NCBI GenBank assembly: GCA_038850275.1 | Contig: JAWCLZ010000003.1 | Span: 1 to 64,000 of the forward strand | Length of the DNA stretch: 64,000 bases | Direction: 5' to 3' | DNA from: JAWCLZ01 sp038850275 | GTDB taxonomy: Archaea > Halobacteriota > JAWCLZ01 | Shown: piece after piece, positions 8,274 to 16,398 of the stretch | Layout: every line of letters starts with the position of its first letter | Numbering within the stretch: the stretch's first letter is position 1 | Notes under the pieces: generated by a model | Database searches by the model: none | Told to the model about the DNA's origin: nothing | The model's input: the letters and a program-made list of their open reading frames with translations, nothing else | Program-made: the position numbers and the translations under genes

Positions 8274-8860
8274 AGCAAGTGCTTTTGAAAGAAAGCGCTA
8301 ACAACTTCCGCCAACTCTTCAATTTTGTCCTCATAGAAATGATCTGTTTCCATTAAAAGCTTTTGCTTTGGCTCGCGAGCAATTTTATATAGATATTCAA
8401 GGTCAATTATATCAGCAACTTCATCCCTTAAACTATGGATGAATAACTTTGGACAGGTTTGATCAACTCTAGCTGAGATGAGGTCAGTATGCTTAAGTAG
8501 AGCTTGAAATACAATTGCATCAACCTCTCTAAAGATAGCTGCATTAGAGGCTACTACAGCACCAAAGGCATAGCCATATAGTCCCACTTTTCCAGTTCTC
8601 TCCTTTAAATAATCAATAGCGCTTATAGCATCCTCAACTTCTCGCAAGCCATCTGTATACTCAGCTCTATAATCAAAGCAAAGAGCAAGCATGCTGCATT
8701 GAGCTAGTTTTTCAGCGATTGCAACCAATCTCTTATCATCCCTATTCCCACCCTTCACTGGACTAGGTGGGCAGAGTACAACCCCTGCATTTGCTTTATT
8801 CCCATATAGTGTTGCACTCAGCATTTCCTCGCAGCTGCGGATAACTAAATCCCGCTTCAT
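8264..8860 (-). CDS. alpha/beta-hydrolase fold protein lacking the nucleophile serine
   Basis: The protein is 198 residues with the small dienelactone-hydrolase-like fold: C-P-P-S-P (29-33, oxyanion side), nucleophile elbow at 96-101, then Asp146 (HSLRDE) and His174 (ETDHFYE) in the places of the acid and base. The elbow reads GYAFGA, so Ala98 stands where Ser or Cys is needed; the codon is GCC. The acid and base are kept. It may be a pseudoenzyme or bind an acyl or sugar ligand without hydrolysis. The gene ends in a 13-bp tandem duplication and abuts the DUF460 gene upstream (1 base from its stop), suggesting cotranscription. Confidence 0.8.
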   Translation of the reverse strand: MKRDLVIRSCEEMLSATLYGNKANAGVVLCPPSPVKGGNRDDKRLVAIAEKLAQCSMLALCFDYRAEYTDGLREVEDAISAIDYLKERTGKVGLYGYAFGAVVASNAAIFREVDAIVFQALLKHTDLISARVDQTCPKLFIHSLRDEVADIIDLEYLYKIAREPKQKLLMETDHFYEDKIEELAEVVSAFFQKHLLSK

Positions 8861-10813
8861 CTATTTCCTCCTCTCAGCTTTATACTCCCGCAAGAGCGCT
8901 TCAATCATCCTAGCTTTCTCCTCTGCCTTGAGCTTCTCAACTCTAGTTTTATAATTCAAAATTGCTATTTTCAGCTTCTCGGGATCAACTACTGCGAAGC
9001 CCTCGGCTTTATTAACAGGTATCTCGCTGGGCGATAAAACTGGAATATCTACCTGCTGGAATTTCTCTAGAGCTATATGAGACATTTCCCCGCCTGCGAT
9101 TACTGCTTCAACTTGCTTTTCTATCAATAGCTCTGCAGTTCCAGCGCCTCCACCACTTGCGTCTTCTAAATAGATTACATCTCCTTTTTTAATCCCAAAT
9201 TCCCTCTCAGCCTGCAGAATAGCATCTCTAGTGAATGCTGAGATTATCTTCACAGGCATTGCTTCACCTTTAGCCTCAAGTGCTTTGATCTGTTTGAGTT
9301 TATTCATCCTAGATTCAAGCTGGGTATTTACTTCTTTAAGTCTTTCAATCTCATTCTTCAACCTAGAAATTTCTCTCTCTTTTAATTCAACTGCCCTTGT
9401 TTTTTTAATCTCCTTAGCCTCAGCAGTTTTAAGAGCAGCTATCTGTTCTTTTAAAGCAAGTATCTCGCTATCCTTTGATTTAAGCTCAGCCTTCAATTCC
9501 TCAATGAAGCTCTTTAAACGCTGGATCTGCTCGGAATAGCGCTTCAGCTCTAATTTAAGCTCCTCCAATTCAACACTCGAGCTTGCTTTTCCACCCTCAA
9601 CCTCAACTTTCTCAGCCTCTTGCGGAGCTGATTCACTCGGGGTGGATAGCTGTAGAATTGCTGAGTCAACTGAGCTACCTCGCACTACCATTGCTTTGAG
9701 TTCCTCAATATCAAGTATAGGTGGAGCTTTCTTCTCAATTTGCATAAATTTGGTTTTATAGCTATTAAATGCAAGTAAAGCAGCTGCTATAGCATCGCGC
9801 TCGTGGTCATTTGCATATCCAAAGCGCTTGGCTAAATTGATTTTCTCCTCAGCTGATATAAACCTAGGTGGGGTATATAAAACTGCATTGAAAACCCGCT
9901 TGATTCTTTCAACTGCCGCTGGAGTGGGAGTAACATCTGTTGCAATAATTAAGGGATCACCGCTTGCTGAGATATGCTCAACGATATCTGCAAATGAGAA
10001 TACCCTTGAGCTTATGATGCTCTTCAAATTACCATTTAAATCTAAAACAGCTATAGCAGTGGTGGTACCAGGGTCTATTCCCACTATTATATATCTATGC
10101 TTCCTAGTCAATGGATTGAACTTTATACCAGCTCTTTCAACTGCTTCAACTTTCACTTGTATATTCTCAGATCTCTGTTCCTTCACACCAACCTCTGCTC
10201 TCTTGGCTTCAACGGTGAACTCTCCACTTGCATAGCCGCCAAAAGCCTGCTTCACTTTTAACTCAAATTTCAATCCTTTATCCCTCATTTCTCTTTCGAT
10301 CTCCCTCACCCGTTGAAGTACTTCACCATGTACCTTCCTCCTATATCTATTTTGACTCCAGCCTCCCTTGCCAAGTGATCTAGCTCTGCTGACTTTAATT
10401 ATAGTTTTATCCTCAAAAACACTAACTTCATAGCCAACTCCAAGGGCAGCAAGCTTCGCAATTGCCTCAGCTTCCATACCTGGGTTTAAGCGGTCAAAGG
10501 CAATGCCATATCGCTGGGCAATTCTAGCTAGAGGCTCAGGCTTCTCTGAACCAGTGACTTGAACGAGCTTGGTATGAGCTGGAAATTTCTTCATAAGCAT
10601 TGCAAGTTCTCTTTTATCAGCTGCAAGTTCGTGGATGTTATCCACAGCCACGATATCAGGTTTTTCCTGTTGGATCAAGCGAAGTAGTTTGAAAATACTC
10701 AATCCATCGTGTTTTTCAAGTATTCCATCCTTAAGCAAAGCAACTGCATACTCCACTCCTTCCCTCGAGAGAGGTGATCCCTTGGCAATGTCGATTCCAA
10801 TTATGCGGGTCAT
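8861..10813 (-). CDS. DUF460 family protein (RNase H-fold and coiled coil)
   Basis: This 650-residue archaeal protein of unknown function has three parts. Residues 1-200 open with IIGIDIAKGSPLSREG, a ribonuclease H-like strand-turn. Residues about 245-365 hold a second RNase H/RuvC-like core (IVGIDPGTTTAIAVLDLNG ... ATDVTP ... DHERDAIAAA) with acidic residues in the positions of a metal site. Residues about 415-540 are a long Lys/Glu coiled coil, and the C-terminus is a small alpha/beta domain (YLEDASGGGAGTAELL). Nuclease activity is inferred only from the fold. ATG 10813 is preferred to the TTG one codon earlier. Divergent from the HAD gene. Confidence 0.85.
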   Translation of the reverse strand: MTRIIGIDIAKGSPLSREGVEYAVALLKDGILEKHDGLSIFKLLRLIQQEKPDIVAVDNIHELAADKRELAMLMKKFPAHTKLVQVTGSEKPEPLARIAQRYGIAFDRLNPGMEAEAIAKLAALGVGYEVSVFEDKTIIKVSRARSLGKGGWSQNRYRRKVHGEVLQRVREIEREMRDKGLKFELKVKQAFGGYASGEFTVEAKRAEVGVKEQRSENIQVKVEAVERAGIKFNPLTRKHRYIIVGIDPGTTTAIAVLDLNGNLKSIISSRVFSFADIVEHISASGDPLIIATDVTPTPAAVERIKRVFNAVLYTPPRFISAEEKINLAKRFGYANDHERDAIAAALLAFNSYKTKFMQIEKKAPPILDIEELKAMVVRGSSVDSAILQLSTPSESAPQEAEKVEVEGGKASSSVELEELKLELKRYSEQIQRLKSFIEELKAELKSKDSEILALKEQIAALKTAEAKEIKKTRAVELKEREISRLKNEIERLKEVNTQLESRMNKLKQIKALEAKGEAMPVKIISAFTRDAILQAEREFGIKKGDVIYLEDASGGGAGTAELLIEKQVEAVIAGGEMSHIALEKFQQVDIPVLSPSEIPVNKAEGFAVVDPEKLKIAILNYKTRVEKLKAEEKARMIEALLREYKAERRK

Positions 10814-10865
10814 CAAGCAATCAGCAATCTAAATATTTATAGCGCTATGAAGTATATTTTTTCCC

Positions 10866-11927
10866 GTGAATTATATAATCGCCTTCGATGTTGAAGGTCC
10901 CATTGCAAGCCCAGATTTTGATTTTACTTGGCTCTGTCTAGAGCATACTTCTAAGCAATTCTATGAAAAAATCAAGCTATTCGATGAATATGATGATTTA
11001 AGATGGATGCGCGAGAGAGATAAAAGGGGCAGGAAACATAGCACAGGCACAACTCCACTAGTCTCCCTCCTCGCAGCTGCTTGCGAGGGCTTTGGGGATA
11101 TTCAGCTTAAGGAAATAGCTAGGGAGAAATTGAAGTTAAGCAATGGAGCGAGTGAGCTCTTGAAATGGCTAATACGTGAGCGCGGGATAATGCCCTACTT
11201 GATAACTAGTTCCTACCCAGCTGTATCGCTTATTCTTGGAAGGAAATTCAATATTCCCTCTTCTCATATCTACTGCGCAGGCAACCAACTAAGCAGGGCA
11301 GAGCTATTTAAATTCGATAGAAATCCTAATTTTGAATTAGAGTTAAAACGCAGGTCTCCAATGGAGTTATGGAGTAGAAAACAAACTGAAGTAGCTAGAT
11401 TTTTAAGTGAATATCTCGAGAACTGCATAGAACTGCGCAACTGCTATATTCAAGGGAAAAACCATAGCCATATTCAAGAATATAGAGCTCTCCTCAGGAA
11501 GCAGCGGAAGATCTATCAAGGTGTTAAGGATGATGAACTTAGGACTTCTCTCATCGAGTTAATTTTAAAGCAAAGGGGCGTGATGGGTGGACACAATAAG
11601 AAGAGGGTGCTTGAGAAACTCTCCCCAAATCCAAGATATGCGATATACATTGGAGATGGCATAGTTGATGCTGACTGCCTTGAATATGCAAGCTTTGGAA
11701 TAGCAATAAACTGCGTTAATAGATTTGCATTGCTTAGCTGTAAATTCAACATAGCAACGGGAAATGAAGCAAATTTGATACCAATTTTAGAGGAAATCCT
11801 AGATGGCAGATTCAACTTAGAGAAAATACACTCAAGTGATGAATTAACCATCTTTCCCCCTAGTACCATTCGAGCCAATTTCGAAGAAGTAAGGAGGGTT
11901 AATAGCTATTATCGAGCACTCCTATAA
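10866..11927 (+). CDS. HAD-superfamily protein of the COG4030/EhaR type
   Basis: The protein is 353 residues, starting at GTG. A HAD-like motif I is FDVEGPIA (7-14), with Glu replacing the second Asp; motif II is ITSSYP (about 118) and the late acidic motif is YIGDGIVDADCL (about 260-271). This is the archaeal group annotated in methanogens as energy-converting hydrogenase A subunit R, although no hydrogenase genes are near here. Substrate unknown. An AAATATTTATAG TATA-like stretch lies in the 50-base gap shared with the divergent DUF460 gene. Its stop overlaps the MFS gene stop by 6 bases (convergent). Confidence 0.75.
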   Translation: MNYIIAFDVEGPIASPDFDFTWLCLEHTSKQFYEKIKLFDEYDDLRWMRERDKRGRKHSTGTTPLVSLLAAACEGFGDIQLKEIAREKLKLSNGASELLKWLIRERGIMPYLITSSYPAVSLILGRKFNIPSSHIYCAGNQLSRAELFKFDRNPNFELELKRRSPMELWSRKQTEVARFLSEYLENCIELRNCYIQGKNHSHIQEYRALLRKQRKIYQGVKDDELRTSLIELILKQRGVMGGHNKKRVLEKLSPNPRYAIYIGDGIVDADCLEYASFGIAINCVNRFALLSCKFNIATGNEANLIPILEEILDGRFNLEKIHSSDELTIFPPSTIRANFEEVRRVNSYYRALL

Positions 11928-12986
11928 AACCTCGGGATTTAAAAACGCAGCAATAAGAAATCCCGCTATAGTTAAAGCAATTGCTCCATAGATACAGGAG
12001 AGATAGCCATAGTATTGACTTAGAATTCCCCCGCTTAATGGACCTAAGATTGAAGCTAGGCATATAGTTGATTTTAAAAGACCTGTTGCAGTTGCTCTTT
12101 CGATATTTTGATCCAAAATCAATTTAAGGGAACCAACGTAGAGACAGCTCCAGGAAAAAGCTAGGAGGATTTGAGTTAATAGAAATTCAAATTGATTTGA
12201 AGCTAGTGTGAATGAGAAGAAAGTTATGGCTGAGAACAGCAAACCTGAGATAACTAAATTGGTGCCTTTAAATGTATCAAGCTTTGGCATGATTAAAAAT
12301 TGGAAAAAGGAATTTGTGAAGTAGATAATTCCTATCCAGAGTTTTGATATTCCCAAGGAAGCTAGATAGAGGGGGAAGATTATCCAGATCATATGAGCAC
12401 CTGAGTGCCTGAGTAAGAAAGAGAGATAGATCCAGAAACTATTCTTAATTATTTTAACTGGGAAAAATGGAACTGAGATAGAAGTAACTGGAATCTCGAT
12501 TCTCAAGGCAAGGAGGAAAGCAAGAATTAGGAAAAAAGATCCCAAGAGGAATATTTTCCAGTAAGTAGCTATAGCTCCAGCTATAAAATTGCCCACTGCC
12601 CATCCTAAGCTACCAAAGGCAGTGAATTTGCCAATTTTCTTATTAGCATCGTAGATATAGGCTATTAAAGCAGCTGGGAAGGCACCTAGGGAAAATCCAA
12701 CTAAGACTCGAGCTAGTAATAATTGAAATGGGTCTCGAGATAGAGCTTGAAGGGGGAAAGAAATAGCTGAAGCTAAAAGTCCAAAGAGTAAGAATTTCTT
12801 CCTCCCGTGGATATCTGCTAATCTACCGAAGATATATGAGGAGATAAATAGGGCTAAGCCATAGAGAGCTCCAATTACACCAACCTCGAAGTTCTCAGCT
12901 CCAAGTTCAATCGCATATATTGGGATGAATAAAAGAGAGGAGGCAGTTGCTGCCTCCACTAAAAAATTTATAACATTGGCTCGCAT
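11922..12986 (-). CDS. MFS transporter
   Basis: The protein is about 354 residues with roughly 11-12 hydrophobic segments. It carries the MFS signature between TM2 and TM3 (GRLADIHGRKKFLLFGLLAS, about 55-74) and a G-F-S-L-G-A-F-P-A-A TM4-5 region. It is probably a small-molecule or drug exporter; the substrate cannot be told. The frame stays open far upstream over the divergent sugar kinase gene, but the conserved N-terminus starts at MRANVINFLVE, so ATG 12986 is used. Typical family length is about 380-400, so it is slightly short but looks intact. Confidence 0.85.
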   Translation of the reverse strand: MRANVINFLVEAATASSLLFIPIYAIELGAENFEVGVIGALYGLALFISSYIFGRLADIHGRKKFLLFGLLASAISFPLQALSRDPFQLLLARVLVGFSLGAFPAALIAYIYDANKKIGKFTAFGSLGWAVGNFIAGAIATYWKIFLLGSFFLILAFLLALRIEIPVTSISVPFFPVKIIKNSFWIYLSFLLRHSGAHMIWIIFPLYLASLGISKLWIGIIYFTNSFFQFLIMPKLDTFKGTNLVISGLLFSAITFFSFTLASNQFEFLLTQILLAFSWSCLYVGSLKLILDQNIERATATGLLKSTICLASILGPLSGGILSQYYGYLSCIYGAIALTIAGFLIAAFLNPEVL

Positions 12987-13107
12987 ATAAGGCTTTATAT
13001 AATAGTGAAAGATATAGGCTTTTCTCGCAATTATTTTAATGCGCAAACTTATGCTATTCTCGCAATTTAAATAAAGGAAAAGAGAAAGAGAAAATTGCGG
13101 ATCAATA

Positions 13108-14034
13108 ATGCTTAAAAAGCTAGATGTCATTGCAATTGGAGCGATTTTAATAGATTTAATTGGCAAAGCTGAGCGCTTACCAGAGCGAGAGGAGGAAGTT
13201 TTTCTCCATGAATTGATAGCACAACCAGGTGGCTCAGCTGCAAACACCGCTGCTGCTTGCGCGCGACTGGGCTTGAAAACTGGCTTTATTGGGAAAATTG
13301 GGGATGATAACTTCGGGGAGTTTTTAAAGCAAGATCTAGCGAGAGAAGGCGTAGATATAACTGAGTTGAAGAAAACAAGGGAAATGCAAACTGGCACTTG
13401 CTTTATTGTAATGGATAGAAAAAAAGAGCGCCATATGTATGCCTTCAGCGGCGCTGCAAATCTCCTATCCCCAGGTGATATTAACCCTGAATATCTAAAT
13501 AGGGCGGGAATCGTGCACCTCGCTGATTTAAAAAACATCTCTCCCTTAATCCAAGCTGCTGAGCAAGCTCGAGAGGAAACAAGGGTTTCTTTAAACCCAG
13601 GTGGGTTGATAATCAACCTAGGATATAGAAAAATAAAGCCACTTCTCAAGCTAGTGGATATCTATATTTCCTCAAAAAATGAAGCCGCGAAGCTCTATAA
13701 AACTGAGGATGTGGAAAAACTAGCAGCTAAGTTAATGAAAGAGGGCATCGCAATAGTTGCCTTAACCTTAGGCAAACATGGTTGCTACATCGCAAACGCG
13801 AATCAAAGAATTCGAATCCCAAGTTTTAAGGTAAAAGCAGTTGATACCACAGGTGCTGGAGATGCATTCAGCGCTGGCTTCCTCTATGGAATAGCTAGAG
13901 GATTAAGCTTGGAGGAATGCGGGCGCTATGCCAATGCAACTGCAGCCCTCTGCGTTACAACACCAGGGGCGAGATTCAAACATGGAATAGAAGAGGTTAG
14001 GGAACTGCTGAGGAAATGCATAAATACTATTTAA
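13108..14034 (+). CDS. PfkB family sugar/nucleoside kinase
   Basis: This 308-residue kinase has the ribokinase/PfkB signatures: PGGSAANTAAACARLG (about 39-54) and the catalytic DTTGAGDAFSAGF (about 246-258) with the base Asp. It phosphorylates a sugar, nucleoside or sugar phosphate. It converges on the RuBisCO operon. In the archaeal AMP/pentose bisphosphate pathway a PfkB-type ribose-1-phosphate kinase feeds RuBisCO; the neighbourhood makes that a possibility, but the sequence alone does not decide the substrate. Confidence 0.88.
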   Translation: MLKKLDVIAIGAILIDLIGKAERLPEREEEVFLHELIAQPGGSAANTAAACARLGLKTGFIGKIGDDNFGEFLKQDLAREGVDITELKKTREMQTGTCFIVMDRKKERHMYAFSGAANLLSPGDINPEYLNRAGIVHLADLKNISPLIQAAEQAREETRVSLNPGGLIINLGYRKIKPLLKLVDIYISSKNEAAKLYKTEDVEKLAAKLMKEGIAIVALTLGKHGCYIANANQRIRIPSFKVKAVDTTGAGDAFSAGFLYGIARGLSLEECGRYANATAALCVTTPGARFKHGIEEVRELLRKCINTI

Positions 14035-14074
14035 ATATCAACGCTATATAGCTTATTTAAACGCCATATAGCTT
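14033..14074. repeat. imperfect duplication at the 3' end of the DUF5752-like gene
   Basis: AACGCTATATAGCTT and AAACGCCATATAGCTT lie in tandem, about 20 bases apart. The right copy encodes the last residues (KLYGV) and stop of the minus-strand gene; the left is non-coding and has diverged. Confidence 0.6.
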
Positions 14075-14326
14075 GACCCTGCGAATATACCTTCTAGTTA
14101 TACTCAGTAGTTTCCTCCGTAGTTCTTCACCACTTGCCTCTACTTTTTCAAGTTCCCCAGCTAATTTTTCATGCCCTAGATCTCTAAGCCAGTGCCTGAA
14201 ATGCTTACCTTGATGGTGAAATTCAATGCTTTCAATAGGCAAGACATCTATAGCATCGCGGAATTCCTCTAGATTCCTCGCTTTACCTACGATTTCACCA
14301 CTAGGTAGGCGGAAAATGAATTCCAT
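14057..14326 (-). CDS. DUF5752-like small protein in the RuBisCO operon
   Basis: This 89-residue protein begins MEFIFRLPSGEIVGKARNLEE and has the I-E-F-H-H-Q-G-K-H-F-R-H-W-L-R-D-L-G segment, which resembles the DUF5752 family (function unknown). A basic C-terminal helix (RRYIRRVK) follows. Its ATG overlaps the rbcL stop (TGATG), so the two are translationally coupled. That makes a role linked to RuBisCO or its sugar phosphate plausible. The family call is moderate. Confidence 0.65.
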   Translation of the reverse strand: MEFIFRLPSGEIVGKARNLEEFRDAIDVLPIESIEFHHQGKHFRHWLRDLGHEKLAGELEKVEASGEELRRKLLSITRRYIRRVKLYGV

Positions 14327-15513
14327 CAATCACCACCCCAGTGCTCAAGTGCAACTCTAAGCTCTTCGTGCTCCTTAGCGTATTCCTCAACGCTTATTCC
14401 CTTGAGCCAAGCATCAATAGCCTGCCTCATAGCAGCTGCCCCAGCAGCAGTGCCTTGGGGGTGACCGTGGATACCGCCACCTGCTTGAATGAAGCAATCG
14501 ATGCCAAAGCCCTGGAGATTAGCAGCAACTGTTCTAGGATGAATCCCCCCCGAGGCAACTGGGAATACTGGTTTTAGATTATACCAAGGACTGCGAATTG
14601 CATCTCTACATGCATCTATCTCTTGAATATTGCGATCCATCTTCCCCATATAGCTGCCCACGTGCAAACTACTAGCACCAGCCAGCCTAGCGAGCCTTGC
14701 AAAGACTAGCATGCTTATGCCGTGCCTTGGATTTCGCGTCATTGCAGCGTGCATGGTGCGATGCACATGTATGGGCACTTTCAAATTTGCCTCATTAAGT
14801 GCTTGCAGTGCTGAGAAGCCAGCGGTTATTACATCGACCATGAGCATATTCGCACCCATTTTAAGCGCCAACTCCGCTCTATCCACGATTTCATCAGCGC
14901 CGCAGGTGACGTTAACAGCGTAAAAGGTTTTCTTCCCTGTTTCAGCTTCAAGTTCATCTAATTTCTTCATAACCCTTGAAACCCTTTGCTTGAGTGGGCA
15001 GAATTTTTGATTTGAAAGCGTTTCATCATCTTTTATAAGATCAACCCCGCCTAGTGCAGCTTGATAGGCTCTTTCAGCGGTTTGCTCAGGCGTTAACCCA
15101 ACCTTAGGCTTCACAATAGTGCCAAGGAGGGGGCGATTGTATATCTTGCCAATTCTCCTGATTTCTTTTATACCAATTCTAGGCCCTCGATAGTGGCGAA
15201 TGAAGCTCTTGGGGAGTTCTATGTCAATTAAGCGTAGATTTTCAATTGCACCTAGGCCAAAGATATTCCCAGCTATAACGGAAAGAACCTGTGGAATATT
15301 CCTAGGTTCAAATAGATCAACGGGGAGGCCAATTTCAACCTCGCTATCATTTGCTTTGAGTACTTTTGCTCCATATTTCTCATGCACCTCATCTGCCTTA
15401 ACATCAGTCCAAGTACCAGTGCTCTGCTCTTCAGCAATTCGCTTTGCTGCTATTTCAATGGGTAACTTGGATTCAACATAATATTTAGCAACCACAAATT
15501 CCATAGCTATCAT
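14326..15513 (-). CDS. rbcL: ribulose-bisphosphate carboxylase large chain, form III type
   Basis: This 395-residue protein carries the full RuBisCO active site: TGTW (32-35), N83 (GNIFG), K135/K137 in GTIVKPKVG, K161-D162-D163-E164 (carbamylated Lys and metal ligands), H251-R252, H284, loop 6 Lys291 (GKM), SGG 321-323 and GGG 345-347. It should be able to fix CO2 onto ribulose bisphosphate, probably in archaeal nucleoside recycling or a hexulose-phosphate cycle. It is shorter than most form III enzymes (about 420-445) but no catalytic part is missing. Loop 6 context is S-Y-M-G-K-M rather than G-T-x-x-G-K. No small-subunit gene is present. Upstream lies a 13-bp tandem repeat. Confidence 0.92.
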   Translation of the reverse strand: MIAMEFVVAKYYVESKLPIEIAAKRIAEEQSTGTWTDVKADEVHEKYGAKVLKANDSEVEIGLPVDLFEPRNIPQVLSVIAGNIFGLGAIENLRLIDIELPKSFIRHYRGPRIGIKEIRRIGKIYNRPLLGTIVKPKVGLTPEQTAERAYQAALGGVDLIKDDETLSNQKFCPLKQRVSRVMKKLDELEAETGKKTFYAVNVTCGADEIVDRAELALKMGANMLMVDVITAGFSALQALNEANLKVPIHVHRTMHAAMTRNPRHGISMLVFARLARLAGASSLHVGSYMGKMDRNIQEIDACRDAIRSPWYNLKPVFPVASGGIHPRTVAANLQGFGIDCFIQAGGGIHGHPQGTAAGAAAMRQAIDAWLKGISVEEYAKEHEELRVALEHWGGD

Positions 15514-15552
15514 CTATAAAAATGCAGCTGAACTATAAGCACTTTTCTCATT

Positions 15553-15602
15553 TATACTTATCCCCTATACTTATCCCCTATACTTATCCCCTATACTTAT
15601 CC
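15553..15602. repeat. 13-bp tandem repeat, 3.8 copies, upstream of rbcL
   Basis: TATACTTATCCCC is repeated perfectly at 15553, 15566, 15579 and (partial) 15592. It fills half of the gap between the DUF362 gene end and the rbcL start. On the minus strand the unit reads GGGGATAAGTATA and lies 40-90 bases upstream of the rbcL ATG, where promoter or activator sites would be. Confidence 0.95.
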
Positions 15603-15609
15603 ACATAAT

Positions 15610-16398
15610 TCAAAAGGCATTTATTCTCACAACTTCAATCTCCTTTAAATCAGCAGTTCCAAGCTTTACATCCTGCGCTAGTTTTAAATGAGGTATCGCG
15701 AGAGGCTCATATCCAAGTATCTTGGCTCCAACTGCATCCGCAGCAACTAGATCCGTTGAAAATATCATAATATTAAATTCCCTTGCCTCACCGCCTAGCT
15801 CTCCATCGATGCAGGCCTGTCTGCCGTCTATGATTGCTAGACTTGGTTTTAAATATAGATTTATATCCACAATGCTTTCATTCAGCTTCCTGTGGAATCT
15901 CCCCTTCTTCGCAATCCTTGCTTTTTCCTCGAGGGTTGCTCCAAGCATGTTTTTCAAGGATAAACTCACCTTGGTGATTGAATGCACCTTTAAAACAGCT
16001 GCAGAGATTATAAAGGAGTTCTTCAAAGTTAAGGGAAACTCGAATTCCTTCAAAGCAAGTGCTTTCGCATTTCTCCTTAGTTCATAGCTATCTTTATTCA
16101 AATCAACTAGTTCAATTCCATATTTCTCAGCTAAATCTAAATAGCCTAGTTCTTTATAAGCTAGAGTAGTATTACACCAGCCTGAGCCCTCAGCTATGGT
16201 TACCCTTTGATATCTCATTAGATATTCAGCGATTGCTTTAACAGTTTCAACTGGAGTGGTAACTGGGGGAGGGCGGTTGACTATGAGATTTGGCTTGATC
16301 ACTATCTTTTCAACTGGTTTTACATTCAATTTCCCCAAGCCAAGTGAAACCATTGAGGCTGGGTCTCTTCCCTCGACTATTACTACCTTTGAATTCAT
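15610..16398 (-). CDS. DUF362 domain protein
   Basis: This 262-residue protein has the DUF362 pattern: KIVIKPNLIVNRPPPVTTP (about 32-50), T-I-A-E-G-S-G-W, S-A-A-V-L-K-V-H and L-K-N-M-L-G-A. No ferredoxin cysteines are present, unlike the related protein at 29358. DUF362 proteins are often linked to iron-sulfur or anaerobic metabolism, without a fixed function. Its ATG overlaps the stop of the amidohydrolase gene upstream (4 bases), so the two are an operon. Confidence 0.85.
   Translation of the reverse strand: MNSKVVIVEGRDPASMVSLGLGKLNVKPVEKIVIKPNLIVNRPPPVTTPVETVKAIAEYLMRYQRVTIAEGSGWCNTTLAYKELGYLDLAEKYGIELVDLNKDSYELRRNAKALALKEFEFPLTLKNSFIISAAVLKVHSITKVSLSLKNMLGATLEEKARIAKKGRFHRKLNESIVDINLYLKPSLAIIDGRQACIDGELGGEAREFNIMIFSTDLVAADAVGAKILGYEPLAIPHLKLAQDVKLGTADLKEIEVVRINAF

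Noticed and set aside
11516..11878. Antisense frames within the HAD gene and many similar frames elsewhere
   Set aside because: They are low-complexity mirror frames of conserved genes, without ribosome sites, family motifs or conserved composition.
12987..13649. Long N-terminal extension of the MFS gene on the minus strand
   Set aside because: It runs antisense through the well-conserved PfkB kinase gene; the MFS N-terminus starts at 12986.
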